Positions 13,616 through 23,599 of a DNA stretch of 34,684 bases are shown here, one piece after another. Source of the stretch: Pelomyxa schiedti (taxonomy: Eukaryota > Evosea > Pelobiontida > Pelomyxidae); contig JAHLWZ010000251.1 of NCBI GenBank assembly GCA_020536535.1, positions 1,105 through 35,788 on the forward strand, given 5' to 3'. Position numbers and translations under genes: made by a program. Position 1 is the first letter of the stretch. Every line of letters begins with the position of its first letter. The notes beneath the pieces are model-generated. The model ran no database searches. It saw nothing but the letters and a program-made list of their open reading frames with translations, and was not told the origin of the DNA.

Positions 13616-14971
13616 ACATGAAATGGTTCTCTGTTGGTTGGACAGACTTCTCCTCAATGAACCACTTTACCAAGTCAATTCCCCAGTTGTAGCAGTACGT
13701 CCATGCTGCCCAAATCACATCTTCGTTGCCATCTGACGCAATCCACTTAATAATCTCTGGGTCTATTGTGGATCTTCCAGGGGGAGGTAAGAATGCATCA
13801 TCTTGCGGGGAGAAGGTATCCTTGAACCAGTTGCACACTGACAGAACCTCGTCAGTTGGTGACCCCTTGCAGCCCGCTGCTGCTGAGCAGAATGACGTGG
13901 AAGAAAGCACCCACAGTGGGAACTCCTCAGCAAGCTTCTTGATTGCCTGAACCCCAACGTGCTTGGTTTTCATCACAGGCAATGATTGCCAGTCCCTCTC
14001 GTAAACAGGGAAATTGTGAGTGAGCCACCTGATGATGTCAATGTGGCAGCCGTAAATGGCACTGTGAAGTGCACCCCTGCACCACAAGTCACTCCCTATG
14101 GGGAATGATGAAACGACCCACTTGAGCACCTCCAAGTGGCCTCCTTTACACACGCCTTCAATCAGCCGAATAATTCCACTCTCACTCCAGAACTCCTCAA
14201 TGACAAGTCTCACCTCCTCACTGGACGATGCCAGTTCCTGGGAGTCAAAAAGAAATTTTCAGTAAGGGGTTAATTTACACAAATAAATGAGTACCAAACC
14301 TTTGGGTATCCAACAAGTGTGCTAATTTTGGAAGCACCAGTACAAGCGTCAACAGAACTTCCAGAAGAAGAAGAAGAACAATAATCTTGCACCGCCGGTA
14401 GTTGTGGCATCCCACTATTCGTTGACGGTGCTGCGTTTGTTGTTGTTGCCGACGGAACAGGCCAACGGACAGAGCCCCAGGCGCGACCCTTTTCCACGAA
14501 CGACCGGGCGTCGTCGATGTGGCCACCCCAGCACAGCCCAGTCAACACGTCGATGCTCATCCTCATCCTGTTCCTCGTTGCCGCATCCCCACCATCACCG
14601 CCGCGATTGTGGGACAAGATCCACTCCGCGCTCCGCGGGCACCGCGAGACCGCGCACCACCGAATCACGTCGTGGTGCGACGGGAGAAGAGGCGGCGACG
14701 GCGACGAGGCGCAGGAGCGCGCCACGGCGGATGTGACGGCGGAGCAGCACAGGGCGAGGAGGGGGAACAACGCCTCGCCGGCGCGCAGGACCGCCATTAT
14801 GGGTTTGGGCGCGGCCGGTGTGTCGGTGGAAACGAGGACGATCGGGGCGACGTCTCCGTAGTCGGGCGGGGGGCACAGCCACGGTAGAACCACGTTGTCC
14901 CATAATACGTGTGACAGGTGAACAACTCGCGCCCTCTCTGTCTCCTTGTTGTTGCCGCCTTGGCTGGTCAT
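13616..14971 (-). pseudogene. Ankyrin-type repeat protein, 3' end split by the transposon
   Basis: Exon 1 (from ATG 14969-14971) encodes an Ala/Ser-rich N-terminus (HVLWDNVVLPWLCPPPDYGD, then AVLRAGEALFPLLALCC). A roughly 60-nt intron at about 14239-14300 joins GYPK to ELASSSEEVRLVIEEF. Exon 2 carries ankyrin-like helices: GGHLEVLKWVVSSFPI, CRGALHSAIYGCHIDIIRWL, AIKKLAEEFPLWVL, PEIIKWIASDGNED and GIDLVKWFIEE. The original frame reaches ENHFM at 13616 and then enters the element; on the other side of it (10729 down to TAG 10694-10696) the frame continues LHTSKYSLLIKR. Now it would read into transposon sequence for about 40 residues and stop near 13485, so a nearly full-length fusion protein may still be made. 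The partner of such ankyrin proteins cannot be inferred. Confidence 0.7.
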
Positions 14972-16070
14972 CTTCCACACTGATGATTACCGGAAATACC
15001 AACCAAAACAGTTGTGTTGAAGTGAGAGTGGGACTCGCACTTCTTTTCAGAATTTCTGAAATGGTCTTTCCAGCCTCTGAGGAGCATCACATGGCAAGAT
15101 CCAACGACCCAAAAAATTAAAAGAGGCAGAGACGGCAAGGATGGATGTGAGGCCAAAGTGGTGTTGCGTGGTGTTGCGTCGTGGTGCGTTGAGTTTCGTT
15201 ACATTGCGTCGCGTTGTGTTGCGTTTCATTTTTAGCCTTTGTCATCGATGCGGGTGGGGGGGGACAACTTTGCCATGCACTCACCAAGGCAGAAAGAAAG
15301 CCCGTTACATTTTGTTTGTATTCCTCAACTCAACTTAGGCCGAAGTGGTCTGAAAGGCACCAGGAATAACATTTCACTGCCTCTGCACGGTTCCAGCCCA
15401 CCACCCTGCCGGCTTAGCACATGTGTCTTCTTTTCTTTTTTCTTTTCTCAGTTCTGATAACCATAGATGGCCAGGTTAGACACAAAGTAATACTTCCGCA
15501 CTGGAACCTAGACCCACCGGAATCAATGTTGAACTTACCTTACACTGTAACAAACTTAGTAATTGAGGTATATTTCACCCCCCTCCACAAGAGCCAGTTG
15601 CCGGCACAAAGGGAATGGCACTTTTCTTCCCCAGTCTCATGTGGATGTAGCGCAGATTTCAGCCCCACTGCTTCACTGCAAAGTGGCACCATCATAGGTT
15701 ATTCCCCTATTCCATTTGTGAGTGCCCCTGATTTTGGTTGTAGGCATGTGGCTCCGTACGTTGTGGTTGTTCACTCTTCTGGAGAGCACTGGTGCTTTGA
15801 TGTCTGTGTATGATGATGTACTTGGGATAAGTTGGGTAGGCAAAGAGATATTGTGAATGATCCTGAATCTGTCTCCCATCACCCCTCACAGAGGACTCGC
15901 ACCCGAGAACTTTTTAGGAGTGGAAACTTCGAGTGTAGCTGCTAAGTTCTAGACACTTTTTGCTGGAGGCACCTGGAGCTTAGAGCAAGAAACTTCGCTC
16001 TCATCAAAACCCATTCCAAAAGGCCTGAACCAAAAGCAAAAAAAAAAAAACCCAAAAACAACAAAGCAAG
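14972..16070. other. Interval without an assigned gene; GTTGCGT-rich tract
   Basis: Positions 15160-15228 repeat gttgcg/gtgttgcgt motifs about six times with variation (a G/T-rich minisatellite). A 130-codon frame at 15421-15813 contains hydrophobic and Cys-containing stretches (VILPHWNLDPPESMLNLPYT, SPVSCGCSADFSPTASL), but I see no domain or clear splice chain. Pyrimidine tracts at 15425-15450 could be an acceptor. The right part is probably the 5' region of the membrane-protein gene. Confidence 0.35.
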
Positions 16071-16937
16071 ATGTTGCGCAAGTGTTTGTCAAAAAGCAAA
16101 AAACACTATGAGAGGTGGAGTTGCTGTTACAACGTGCTGTTTGGTTTGGGATTGTTATGTTTTTGCTTTTTTTGCATTTTTTTTGGGACCTGGGCACTGG
16201 AGCGTGTGGGTTACTTCCCTCTGGTAGTTGCCAACTGTTCCACCTCCGAAAGCAGTTGCCCCCCTTTTCCATCCTTCCCCACTGTGCACCAACTGCACAC
16301 AGATGTTTTCTATTCTGCCGATGTTAAAAACCCAGACTGCTTCGCACAATGGCGTGTTGACATCACTGCCAATGTAACACATGAGGATGGCACAACGGCC
16401 ATTGTGATGTGAGCACACTAATTATTAGTACATGAATAATGATAGTGAGAACTCATTTGCCACATTACACAGTTTCTATGACAAAGCAGCACTGGCTGAG
16501 GCTGATGCTGGTTCGTGGGTAGATTGTAACCACGCTTGGGATGAGCTCAATGACTGGCCTATCGGTCAGAATTACACCTGTTGGTTCAACCCAGATGAAA
16601 GTGAGTAGTAGTACCCACTTCCTTTAAAACAAACAAAACAAAACACATCACATGAATAAAAACACACAGAAGAATAATTAACCTTTCAACAACAGTAAAA
16701 ACGTACCCAACAATCCCTGAAGTGGCAAAACTCCATGGTATGGAAGCAGATGACTATAATAACTATGCCTGGTTCGACTATTATCCTGGGGAACTGGATG
16801 CCTCTGTTGATTTCTGGACCCTGGGTCTTTCATTACTAGTCTTGCTGGTAGTGGTCATGGCAGTTTTGGTTGCTGTGTTAATCACCCTCTCGGAAATAAT
16901 GCGCCGCTCTGGTACCAGAGTATCTGGATGCTTTTGA
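16071..16937 (+). CDS. Two-pass membrane protein with Cys-containing, N-glycosylatable loop
   Basis: Three exons (16071-16408, 16446-16600, 16696-16937) sum to 735 nt, exactly 245 codons, with introns of 37 and 95 nt. A short basic N-terminus (MLRKCLSKSKKHYERW) leads into TM1 (NVLFGLGLLCFCFFCIFFG, residues about 22-42). A loop of about 150 residues follows, with five or six cysteines and N-glycosylation sequons (NCS, NVT, NYT). TM2 (TLGLSLLVLLVVVMAVLVAV) and a short basic tail (RRSGTRVSGCF) end it. The order (short N-tail, TM1, large Cys-rich outer loop, TM2, short C-tail) is that of BK-channel beta subunits and of several unrelated two-pass families. I cannot assign a family from sequence alone. 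Confidence 0.65.
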
Positions 16938-17478
16938 AAATCAGAATAAAATTGAATTTTTTTTTGGTTTTGCTTGTATCCCTAGTGTTGTTTGCACATC
17001 GGTGTGAGAATGAGGCCCTCAACCTCAATGCCACCATCAAGTAGCTCTTATGGCATGTCTGAAGGAAGTGAAGGGAGAATTTCATTCCCTACAAACCTGA
17101 AGGAATTTTCAAGGCCACAGTATTAACTTCGAAAAAAAAAATGCACCAAGCAACAACGCACATACATCCGCGATATCGACGCGGTCTCGGCACCACAGGA
17201 AACTTTCCAACAAGATTCACCCGACAACTCCTGCCTCACTGCACCATCTGCTGACCAACGCCGACGTATCTACGTGCATTTTTACACTCTATTACCACCA
17301 CCGCCGAAACGTTCCGCATACCATTCCGCGGCAACCTCATGATTTATCGACCGCTACTGACTATTACCCTCACCCGACACCCGCCAGAAACACACTCTCT
17401 GGGGCCTCGCCACACTAATAATTACCAACCAACAGCGATTACACTAACTTGTCATCACGCTCAACAGGAGGGGGAACG
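16938..17478. other. Interval without a recognisable gene
   Basis: A poly-T tract follows the stop of the membrane-protein gene (16966-16980), probably its 3' UTR. The remainder is C/A-rich with no open frame of note, no repeat and no RNA gene that I can see. Confidence 0.4.
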
Positions 17479-17610
17479 TGTGTACTTCCACATAGATCCG
17501 AATCAACAATCTGGACTTGAACATGGCAGGCAGTTTTGATTACATGCACACTTGTCTGAGAATTCATGTGAACATCGCAGTCTTTTAACCCAATCACAAA
17601 TCAACCACTA
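17479..17610 (+). mobile_element. Degenerate, internally deleted LTR of the family at 30835
   Basis: It starts TGTGTACTTCCACA exactly like the LTR at 30835, keeps the ccgaatc/tctggact block, and then matches over about 80 bases (ggcaggcagttttgat, acatgcacacttgt, gaacatcgcag, cttttaacccaatc). About 150 bases of the middle are missing relative to the 30835 copy. It lies immediately 3' of the first orphan paralogue. Confidence 0.75.
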
Positions 17611-17616
17611 ACACTA

Positions 17617-18828
17617 TCAACAACTGTCCTTCAAAAAACATAGAAAGAACTGAGGGCGCAGCCACACAGTGAACACACCAATGTGAATGCCACTGACACC
17701 ATCATGTAATGAGAACTGTATTTCTGCGGAACCATCTCTGCTGCTGTGTACCGTTGAAAGAATGAGGCCAGTTATCCTGTCAACAGTTGCCCAAGTGCAC
17801 GGAACACAAAGAGAAGGATGTGCAAGGTCACCAGTGTGAAACACCTCAAAGTTGCACACGCTTGTCGGATCTGAACAAAGAGAAAACACATGATTCTTGC
17901 CGAATGGGATGACTTTTTTCTCAGGAAACTGCTGCACCACAAAATTCCCTTTTGATGGGTCCACAATGCTGCACACTGATTGTAATCGCTTCATGCTTTC
18001 CACAATAATGCAAGCAGAGCCATCAGGCATAAAAGTGATCCCTGATGTCTCCGCTGGCCATTTCGTGTGACAGTTAATCTTCGCCCTCGCCACCAGCTGC
18101 TTCTTCTCGAAGCTCTCTTCCAAGTCAGCAAACACCAATACATCATTGCCATTCCTGTGTCCTTCAAGGTACATGACAACATCGTCACCAAGGCCTGTGA
18201 ACCGAGGCAATAGTGCACTCTTGAAGTCCTTGCAGCTGACCACCACATCAGACCCAACAGGTGAACCACGCGCCACCCTGTGTATGTAGAGGTATGCACC
18301 GCCGGTTAGGCGCCCAATCATCCACTTCTTCCCACACTGTACATGACTTATGGATTCCCAAGCTTCCATGGAGTCCCCCACCAGCAAGTGGCTCTCATCC
18401 AAAGCCGCTGTGTCCCTGACGGTGTATTGCATGGTAAAGTAGGTTCCCTTCTTTATCGATTGCACCAGCACCCTGTTGTGGCCAATGCACCCACACATCA
18501 CATCATCGATACCACACATGAACTGAGAGTGACACAAAACACCAAGTGTCAGTGACACACTCACGTGAAAAAAATTCTGGCCGGCACCAGAATACCCCAT
18601 AAGTGGGAGCCTGAACACGGCGTCCCACAATGGGGAGAGGACCCAGTCGTCGGCCCACTGCCTCACCAACGCCGGCGACCGCGCCCACTCCCTCATCGAC
18701 GGGCAAGGTACGGAACCGACATCGCCTTGCCCGTCGCTGTTGTTTTGATGATTGACGTGACGGCGTCCCACAATTGCTGCGCAGCACACCGCCACCACTT
18801 GCGACTTGGCTGTGGATATGATCGACAT
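17617..18828 (-). CDS. Orphan paralogue family, copy 1
   Basis: A single-exon gene of about 403 residues (ATG 18826-18828; stop 17617-17619). The N-terminus (TAKSQVVAVCCAAIVGRRH) leads to the family signature SMREWARSPALVRQWADDWV, then LWDAVFRLPL and FFHVSVSLTLGVLCHS. The body has recurring short strands, each ending in a polar turn (MIGRLTGGAYLYIHRV, GLGDDVVMYLEGH, DVLVFADLEESFEKKQLV, FMPDGSACIIVESMKRL), which looks like a beta-propeller-like or other all-beta fold. The end is conserved: VFHTGDLAHPSLCVPCTWAT, VDRITGLILSTVH and FSLHDGVSGIHIGVFTV. No catalytic motif, signal peptide or TM is apparent. Its tandem neighbour is closely related; a 99-bp block (17753-17851) is identical in both. Confidence 0.8.
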   Translation of the reverse strand: MSIISTAKSQVVAVCCAAIVGRRHVNHQNNSDGQGDVGSVPCPSMREWARSPALVRQWADDWVLSPLWDAVFRLPLMGYSGAGQNFFHVSVSLTLGVLCHSQFMCGIDDVMCGCIGHNRVLVQSIKKGTYFTMQYTVRDTAALDESHLLVGDSMEAWESISHVQCGKKWMIGRLTGGAYLYIHRVARGSPVGSDVVVSCKDFKSALLPRFTGLGDDVVMYLEGHRNGNDVLVFADLEESFEKKQLVARAKINCHTKWPAETSGITFMPDGSACIIVESMKRLQSVCSIVDPSKGNFVVQQFPEKKVIPFGKNHVFSLCSDPTSVCNFEVFHTGDLAHPSLCVPCTWATVDRITGLILSTVHSSRDGSAEIQFSLHDGVSGIHIGVFTVWLRPQFFLCFLKDSC

Positions 18829-18935
18829 CACGTGGTGCGAACTGCAGATTTTCGCCTCGTTGGTACTGATTGCAGTGAAGCCTTGTACGCTCGTAATGGC
18901 GACTTTTCTTTAAATTCAGAGGTAAAGGTGTGAAT

Positions 18936-20096
18936 TCAAAAAGATTCTTCAAATCTGAACTGAGGGTGCAGTGGTACCGTGAACACACCAATGTGAATGC
19001 CACTGACACCATCATGTAATGAGAACTCAATTTCTGTGGACACCTCTCTGCTGTTGTGATGCACAGTTGAAAGAATGAGGCCAGTTATCCTGTCAACAGT
19101 TGCCCAAGTGCACGGAACACAAAGAGAAGGATGTGCAAGGTCACCAGTGTGAAACACCTCAAAGGTGGACATCTCTGACTGCTTTGAACAGAGACAAAAC
19201 ACATTATTCTTCCTGAATGGGAGCACTGCTTCTTTATGAGGAAACTGCTGGACTATGACATTCCCTTTTGATGGGTCCACAAGTGTGCTCACTAGTTGTG
19301 CATCTTCCAACAAAATGCAAGCAGAACCATCAGGCATCCATGTGATATCTGATGTTACCACTGGCCATTTCGTCCCACAGCTAATCTTCGCCATCACAAC
19401 CAGCTGCTTCTTCTCGAAAATTTCAACCAAGTCAGCAAACACCACAACATCATAACCATGCTCGTCTCTTTCAAGGAACATGATAACATCATCACCAAGA
19501 GGTGTGAACTGAAATTGACTCTGGATATCTCTGCACCTCACAACCACCTCAGCCCCAACAGGTGAACCACACACCACCCTGAGTATGTGGATGGACGTGG
19601 AACCATCGCCTCCCAGTATCCACTTCTTCCCGCATTTCACAATCCAGATAAATCTCCAAGCTTCCAAGGAGGCCTCAGGCAAGTAGGTATCGTTCCAAGC
19701 TGCTGGGTCCCTGATGGCGTATTCCATCGAAAGTGAAACCTTATTGGCTGTTTGCACCAGCACCCTGTTGTCACGAATGCACCCACACACCTTTTCACTG
19801 CTATCACACGCGAACCAAGAGTGGCACAGCACTCCCAGTGTCAGTGACACACTCACGTGGAACAAATACTGCCCGCCACCAGACTCCCTGGCTTGAGGAA
19901 CAAGTGGCAGCACGAACACGGCGTCCCACAATGGGGGGAGGACCCAGTCGTCGGCCCACTGCCTCACCAGCGCCGGCGACCGCGCCCACTCCCTCATCGA
20001 CGGACAAGGTGCAGTTATTGGTACGGCACGGCGCGCCACAATTGCAACACAGCACACCGCCAGCACCTGTGACTGGGCTGTAGTTCTGGTAGACAT
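18936..20096 (-). CDS. Orphan paralogue family, copy 2
   Basis: A single-exon gene of about 386 residues, tandem to copy 1 and in the same direction, with about 107 bp between the two coding regions. It shares the same order of blocks: TAQSQVLAVCCVAIVARR, SMREWARSPALVRQWADDWV, LWDAVFVLPLVP, FHVSVSLTLGVLCHSWF, GDDVIMFLERDEHGYDVVVF, FEKKQLVVMAKISCGTKWP, MPDGSACILLED, VIVQQFPHKEAVLPF, VFHTGDLAHPSLCVPCTWAT. Identical DNA blocks at both ends (19066-19164 equals 17753-17851; near-identical 19920-20003 and 18613-18702) against more diverged middles suggest gene conversion after duplication. The function is unknown. Confidence 0.8.
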   Translation of the reverse strand: MSTRTTAQSQVLAVCCVAIVARRAVPITAPCPSMREWARSPALVRQWADDWVLPPLWDAVFVLPLVPQARESGGGQYLFHVSVSLTLGVLCHSWFACDSSEKVCGCIRDNRVLVQTANKVSLSMEYAIRDPAAWNDTYLPEASLEAWRFIWIVKCGKKWILGGDGSTSIHILRVVCGSPVGAEVVVRCRDIQSQFQFTPLGDDVIMFLERDEHGYDVVVFADLVEIFEKKQLVVMAKISCGTKWPVVTSDITWMPDGSACILLEDAQLVSTLVDPSKGNVIVQQFPHKEAVLPFRKNNVFCLCSKQSEMSTFEVFHTGDLAHPSLCVPCTWATVDRITGLILSTVHHNSREVSTEIEFSLHDGVSGIHIGVFTVPLHPQFRFEESF

Positions 20097-20503
20097 CACG
20101 CATGTGGCAAAACGCGGGATTGGATAGAAAAGGGAGTAGAAGGCTTGTTAGCCATTTTTTGTTGGCGTCAATTTTCTGGAATCAAAACCAACAACCAACT
20201 GGATGTATGTCACTGCTTGTATTTGGCCTCTTTCTTGGGCGTGTGCTACTTACCACGGCGAAATCACACCAAGCTGTCAGGGACTCCTTGATGATTTCGT
20301 GGAAATGACTGTGGCCTGGTTTGTACTTTGGCGTTGCATAAAAAAAGGGTGATTCGGTGACAGTCCCTCGAAAAAAACCCATGATCAACGATCACCAGAT
20401 CCCCAATTACGAAGAAAAAGGGAAAAAAAGAGAGCGTGGCGATAGTGTACCGGTAGCAGTAGCTTAACCAGTAAGTAAGGCGAGCGTGATCCCATAATCA
20501 TCA
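20097..20503. other. Divergent intergenic region with a possible small minus-strand exon
   Basis: Upstream of copy 2 (-) and of the SNARE gene (+). A minus-strand frame at about 20254-20385 (MGFFRGTVTESPFFYATPKY, then HFHEIIKESLTAWCDFAV) ends at a good donor (gtaagtagc). The acceptor at about 20179 would extend it into KIDANKKWLTSLLLPFLSNP, reaching into the start of copy 2 in another frame. It could be a short upstream gene or 5' exon; I recognise no domain. Confidence 0.35.
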
Positions 20504-21791
20504 ATGAGCTTCGACGACATTGCGAACGGGGGCGCAGGGGCGGCGCGCCCTTTGGGATCCCGAAACGGCGCGCCGGCGGGATTGTCGGTTGGAATAGTCG
20601 TCGGTGGTGATAGTACTACGAGGGCTTCATCGTCAACGTCGTCGTCGTATGTCGCTGGTGGGAATGGAGCCGGGGGACCTTCGTTGTTGGTGTCGGAATT
20701 GAACAGGCTGCAAGCAATGGTGTGAATTATGGGTCTATTTTTTTTTGTGTGTGTTTTGTGTAATTGCTTAATTTGTTGATTGTTGAGGTTGCTTGGTGTG
20801 TGTTTGTGTGTCAATGAATTGGGGCTAATCTGTCAGTAGATAGACAATATTAACCAATCGGAAGGAAGAATCCGCGACTTGATTGAGTCAATGGGAACCA
20901 ATAGAGACTCAAAAGAAAACCGGGCTAAATTGTGAGCATCTGCTACCCCCTTATTATTCAGCTGGCAAAGTTCCCACAATTTGTACTCTTCTTAGATTTG
21001 CACAACTTTCACAATGCGAAGTTCAGTGCAGAGATGCGTCCAATTTGTTCAAGTCTGTATTAGTAATACCCACTGCTCCTTCAGAGAAAGAGGTAATATT
21101 AGCAATTAGTATATATTTTTGGATTTCGATTTATTAAACTGATTCAGGTCAGGGCCAGAAGGGACAGGCTCCGTTCTGATCTCATGAGGTTCACTCAGGT
21201 TTTGGGAGAACTGGGCACACAGGCCAAATCCAAGGCATCTCAGCCGATCCCATTAAAGCACAGTCTTGCAAGGTACACCGGTTAATTGTTAAAACAAGTT
21301 ATAACTTCCTCTCAGAGATGAAGAAGAGGCAGAAAGGACTCCACTTCTTGATGCGCAAAGGTTGAGAAACCGCGCAGAGTCTCGGACTTAACATACATAC
21401 TATTAGGAATGAGATAGAACAAGTTGGAAACGAACTTGATTACAATGACCTACTTATACAAGACCGCGATAGAGCAATTCAGGACCTGGAGACTTCCGTT
21501 GTGGCAGTCAATGAAATCTTCCACGATTTAGCGAGGCTTGTTGACGACCAACAGACACTTGTTAGTGTGTAGCTCCAAAAAAACCTAACACAAAAACCTC
21601 ATTTTTATCAAGATGCTGTTGAGACCAATATTGTTGGAGCGGATGATTCCGTTGATAAGGGAGTTAAAGACCTAGAGAAGGCCAACACCTATGTGAAAAA
21701 ATCGAGGAGCAAGCTTTGTATTATCATGGTTATAGCCCTCGTCATTGTATTAGTTATCGGCCTTGCCATAACACTGTCCATAGTTCTATAA
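20504..21791 (+). CDS. Qa-SNARE (syntaxin)
   Basis: Seven exons (20504-20719, 20840-20931, 20996-21092, 21148-21272, 21316-21360, 21407-21564, 21613-21791) sum to 912 nt, giving a 303-residue protein with all joins in phase. A disordered Gly/Ser-rich N-terminus is followed by Habc-type helices (NINQSEGRIRDLIESMG; RARRDRLRSDLMRFTQVLGE) and an acidic linker with EEAERTPLLD. The SNARE motif is LIQDRDRAIQDLETSVVAVN, EIFHDLARLVDDQQTLVNAV, with the zero-layer Gln in DDQQ. A C-terminal anchor (IIMVIALVIVLVIGLAITLS) ends it. The spacing and DRDRAIQDLE wording resemble endosomal syntaxin 7/12/Pep12 types, whose role is fusion of endosomal and vacuolar membranes; the exact subtype is an inference. Exon 2 depends on a CAGTAG acceptor. 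Confidence 0.88.
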
Positions 21792-21915
21792 CAATAAAAT
21801 ATGTTTCAATTTCGAAAAACAAAATTTCTCTTAGCCAAACTTTACAAAAAATAACAAAAAACTCACAAAATAATAACAAACATAGTCCTCAAATTGAGGA
21901 GCCGCCTCGCAGCTG

Positions 21916-22953
21916 TCAACACATCCAACCGCTTTGCGCGGGCAAGTATGATGACTGCTGACTGAAAGGTAATGGAGGTTGGTACTGAGGCCACATACAT
22001 TCTGACTTTGTGGTTGCTGTAGAGTTCATGTTGAATGTGGAAATACAATCCCGCTGGTGGTAGTCATTGTAGTTTATGTTTGTAGCCTGTTGTCTGAAGC
22101 CGGTATACTGTTGTTGCTGATACTGCTGTTGATTTTGCAAATCCCGGTGTATTTGGGGGCATTGATTTTGAAGCAGAAGTTGTAGAAAGAGAATTTCCAA
22201 TTGCTGTTGTTCCTGTAGTTCCATTTGATACCGGGCTAATTCCGCGGCTTCAAGAAGCTGCTGAATACAGTGTTGTTGCTGTTGTTGACTGGCTGCAGCC
22301 GTAGGTATCACAGAGAGGGCAAAAGAGTCCAGCTTCTGTGAAAACTCAACAAATTGCTCCGGTTCAACCCAGATATCAAAGCTGATGACCCGCAGAAATG
22401 CAACCTCGAGAGCTCTTAGTTCTTGAACACTGACTCCTCCAACAGCAGCAAATTTCATGTGATGCTGGAATTCATCAAGCAGGAACCTTGATTTATTTGA
22501 GTGAGTTGCATTCGGAAAGATAATATGATATTATTATACAAGAGTAGGATGAAATGGGAGCGTACTTGGTCGCTACGAGAATTGAAACCAAGATAACTCG
22601 GTGAACATTGGTGTGTGTTATGAGTAGTCCATTGTTAATTGCCCGCTGTGCCAAAATGCAGGCCATTAAGCAACAACTCGGCGGAACAGATAGGAATTCA
22701 TTGAACCTGATACCGATGTTAAACATTCGTATCAGGCCGGGTACAGGGATAGTGGGAATTACCTTGAAACATAATCCAGAAGGTTGATGTCACTAGGAAC
22801 AGCCGAAGAGAACAACAGTGGTAGTGATGCATCCACCCAATTGCGCGAGGATGAACAGGAACTTATGTTGGAACCAACACCACTTGTGTTGCTATCAACT
22901 TGTACAGCAAAGAACAAGGCAACAGCCACATTGGCACGTTCCAATGGTAACAT
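21916..22953 (-). CDS. PHO80-type cyclin with Gln-rich tail
   Basis: Three exons (22763-22953, 22566-22706, 21916-22486) sum to 903 nt and give 300 residues with every join in phase. After a Ser-rich N-terminus the cyclin box reads SDINLLDYVSRFNEFLSVPP, SCCLMACILAQRAINNG, ITHTNVHRVILVSILVATKF, LLDEFQHHMKFAAVGGVSVQ, ELRALEVAFLRVISFDIWVE, EQFVEFSQKL. NVHRxxLxSxxVAxKFxxD with VGGVSxxELxxLExxFL is the hallmark of the PHO80/P-type/cyclin Y group (Pfam Cyclin, PF08613), partners of PHO85/CDK5/CDK14-like kinases. The C-terminal third is Gln-rich (CIQQLLEAAELARYQMELQE, then Gln runs), unlike typical short PHO80 tails. It is convergent with the SNARE gene (124 bp between stops) and divergent from the kinase gene. 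Confidence 0.88.
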
Positions 22954-23599
22954 TGTTCTTTATGAATCGTGTTTGTTTAGTTCTTTTTGTTGCTGTTCTG
23001 TTGTACTGGTTTTTTTTTGTTACACTAGTCAAAGAGTGTTTTTCTGGGTTTTGTTTATATTTTTCCTTGGATTTGCGTTGATTCGGCTTTTTCGCTTTCG
23101 ACTTTTTCCCGTGCTCTTTGAAGTAATGCAAGCAGGGCGTAATGTCACCCGAAGAGGCACATGTGCGTGAAGTTTGTTTCTCAAAACCGAAGAGCAACGC
23201 GGTAACCTGCCTGTATTGGGAAAGTTCCACGGTGCAAAGGTTCCGCCCAAACCAAAAAGGAAGGCACGACTGATCTTTGATTTCCGTCATCGTCAGCCGG
23301 TTCGCCAAACGTAAAAACCGCAGGGAAGTGGCTTCGTGGTACTTTCGTTCCAGGAGTGGAACTCAGAAGAGTGTTGCTGAATGTGCTATTGGCACTTCTT
23401 CCATATTCCCCCACTGAACCCTGGTTCTCTGCCTGTGATCAGGCAAGGGAATCTGGTGCGCCAGAGGTAAATTTTTGTTTATCAGTCAGAGACTGGGGGA
23501 TTAACTCAATACAAATGCAGATTGACATCCATCAAACCAATTTTCGTGTTGCAGCTCTTTCTTTGAAAAGTGACAACGGGATAACAACTAAAACAAACG
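22954..23599. promoter_or_regulatory. Divergent region between the PHO80-type cyclin and the RIM15/IRE-type kinase
   Basis: About 646 bp between the two start codons. It contains T-rich tracts (22980-23110) and a possible 5' exon of the kinase (open frame from 23356, MELRRVLLNVLLALLPYSP, with a donor at about 23467). No RNA gene or repeat is seen. Because the genes are head to head, this interval should hold both promoters. Confidence 0.5.

Noticed and set aside
14404-14887. Plus-strand Arg/Ala-rich frames
   Set aside because: Antisense to exon 1 of the ankyrin-type gene; high GC there opens all frames.
20464-20814. Minus-strand 116-codon reading frame
   Set aside because: It is antisense to the first exon of the SNARE gene, whose seven exons join in phase; the composition is a shadow of that exon.
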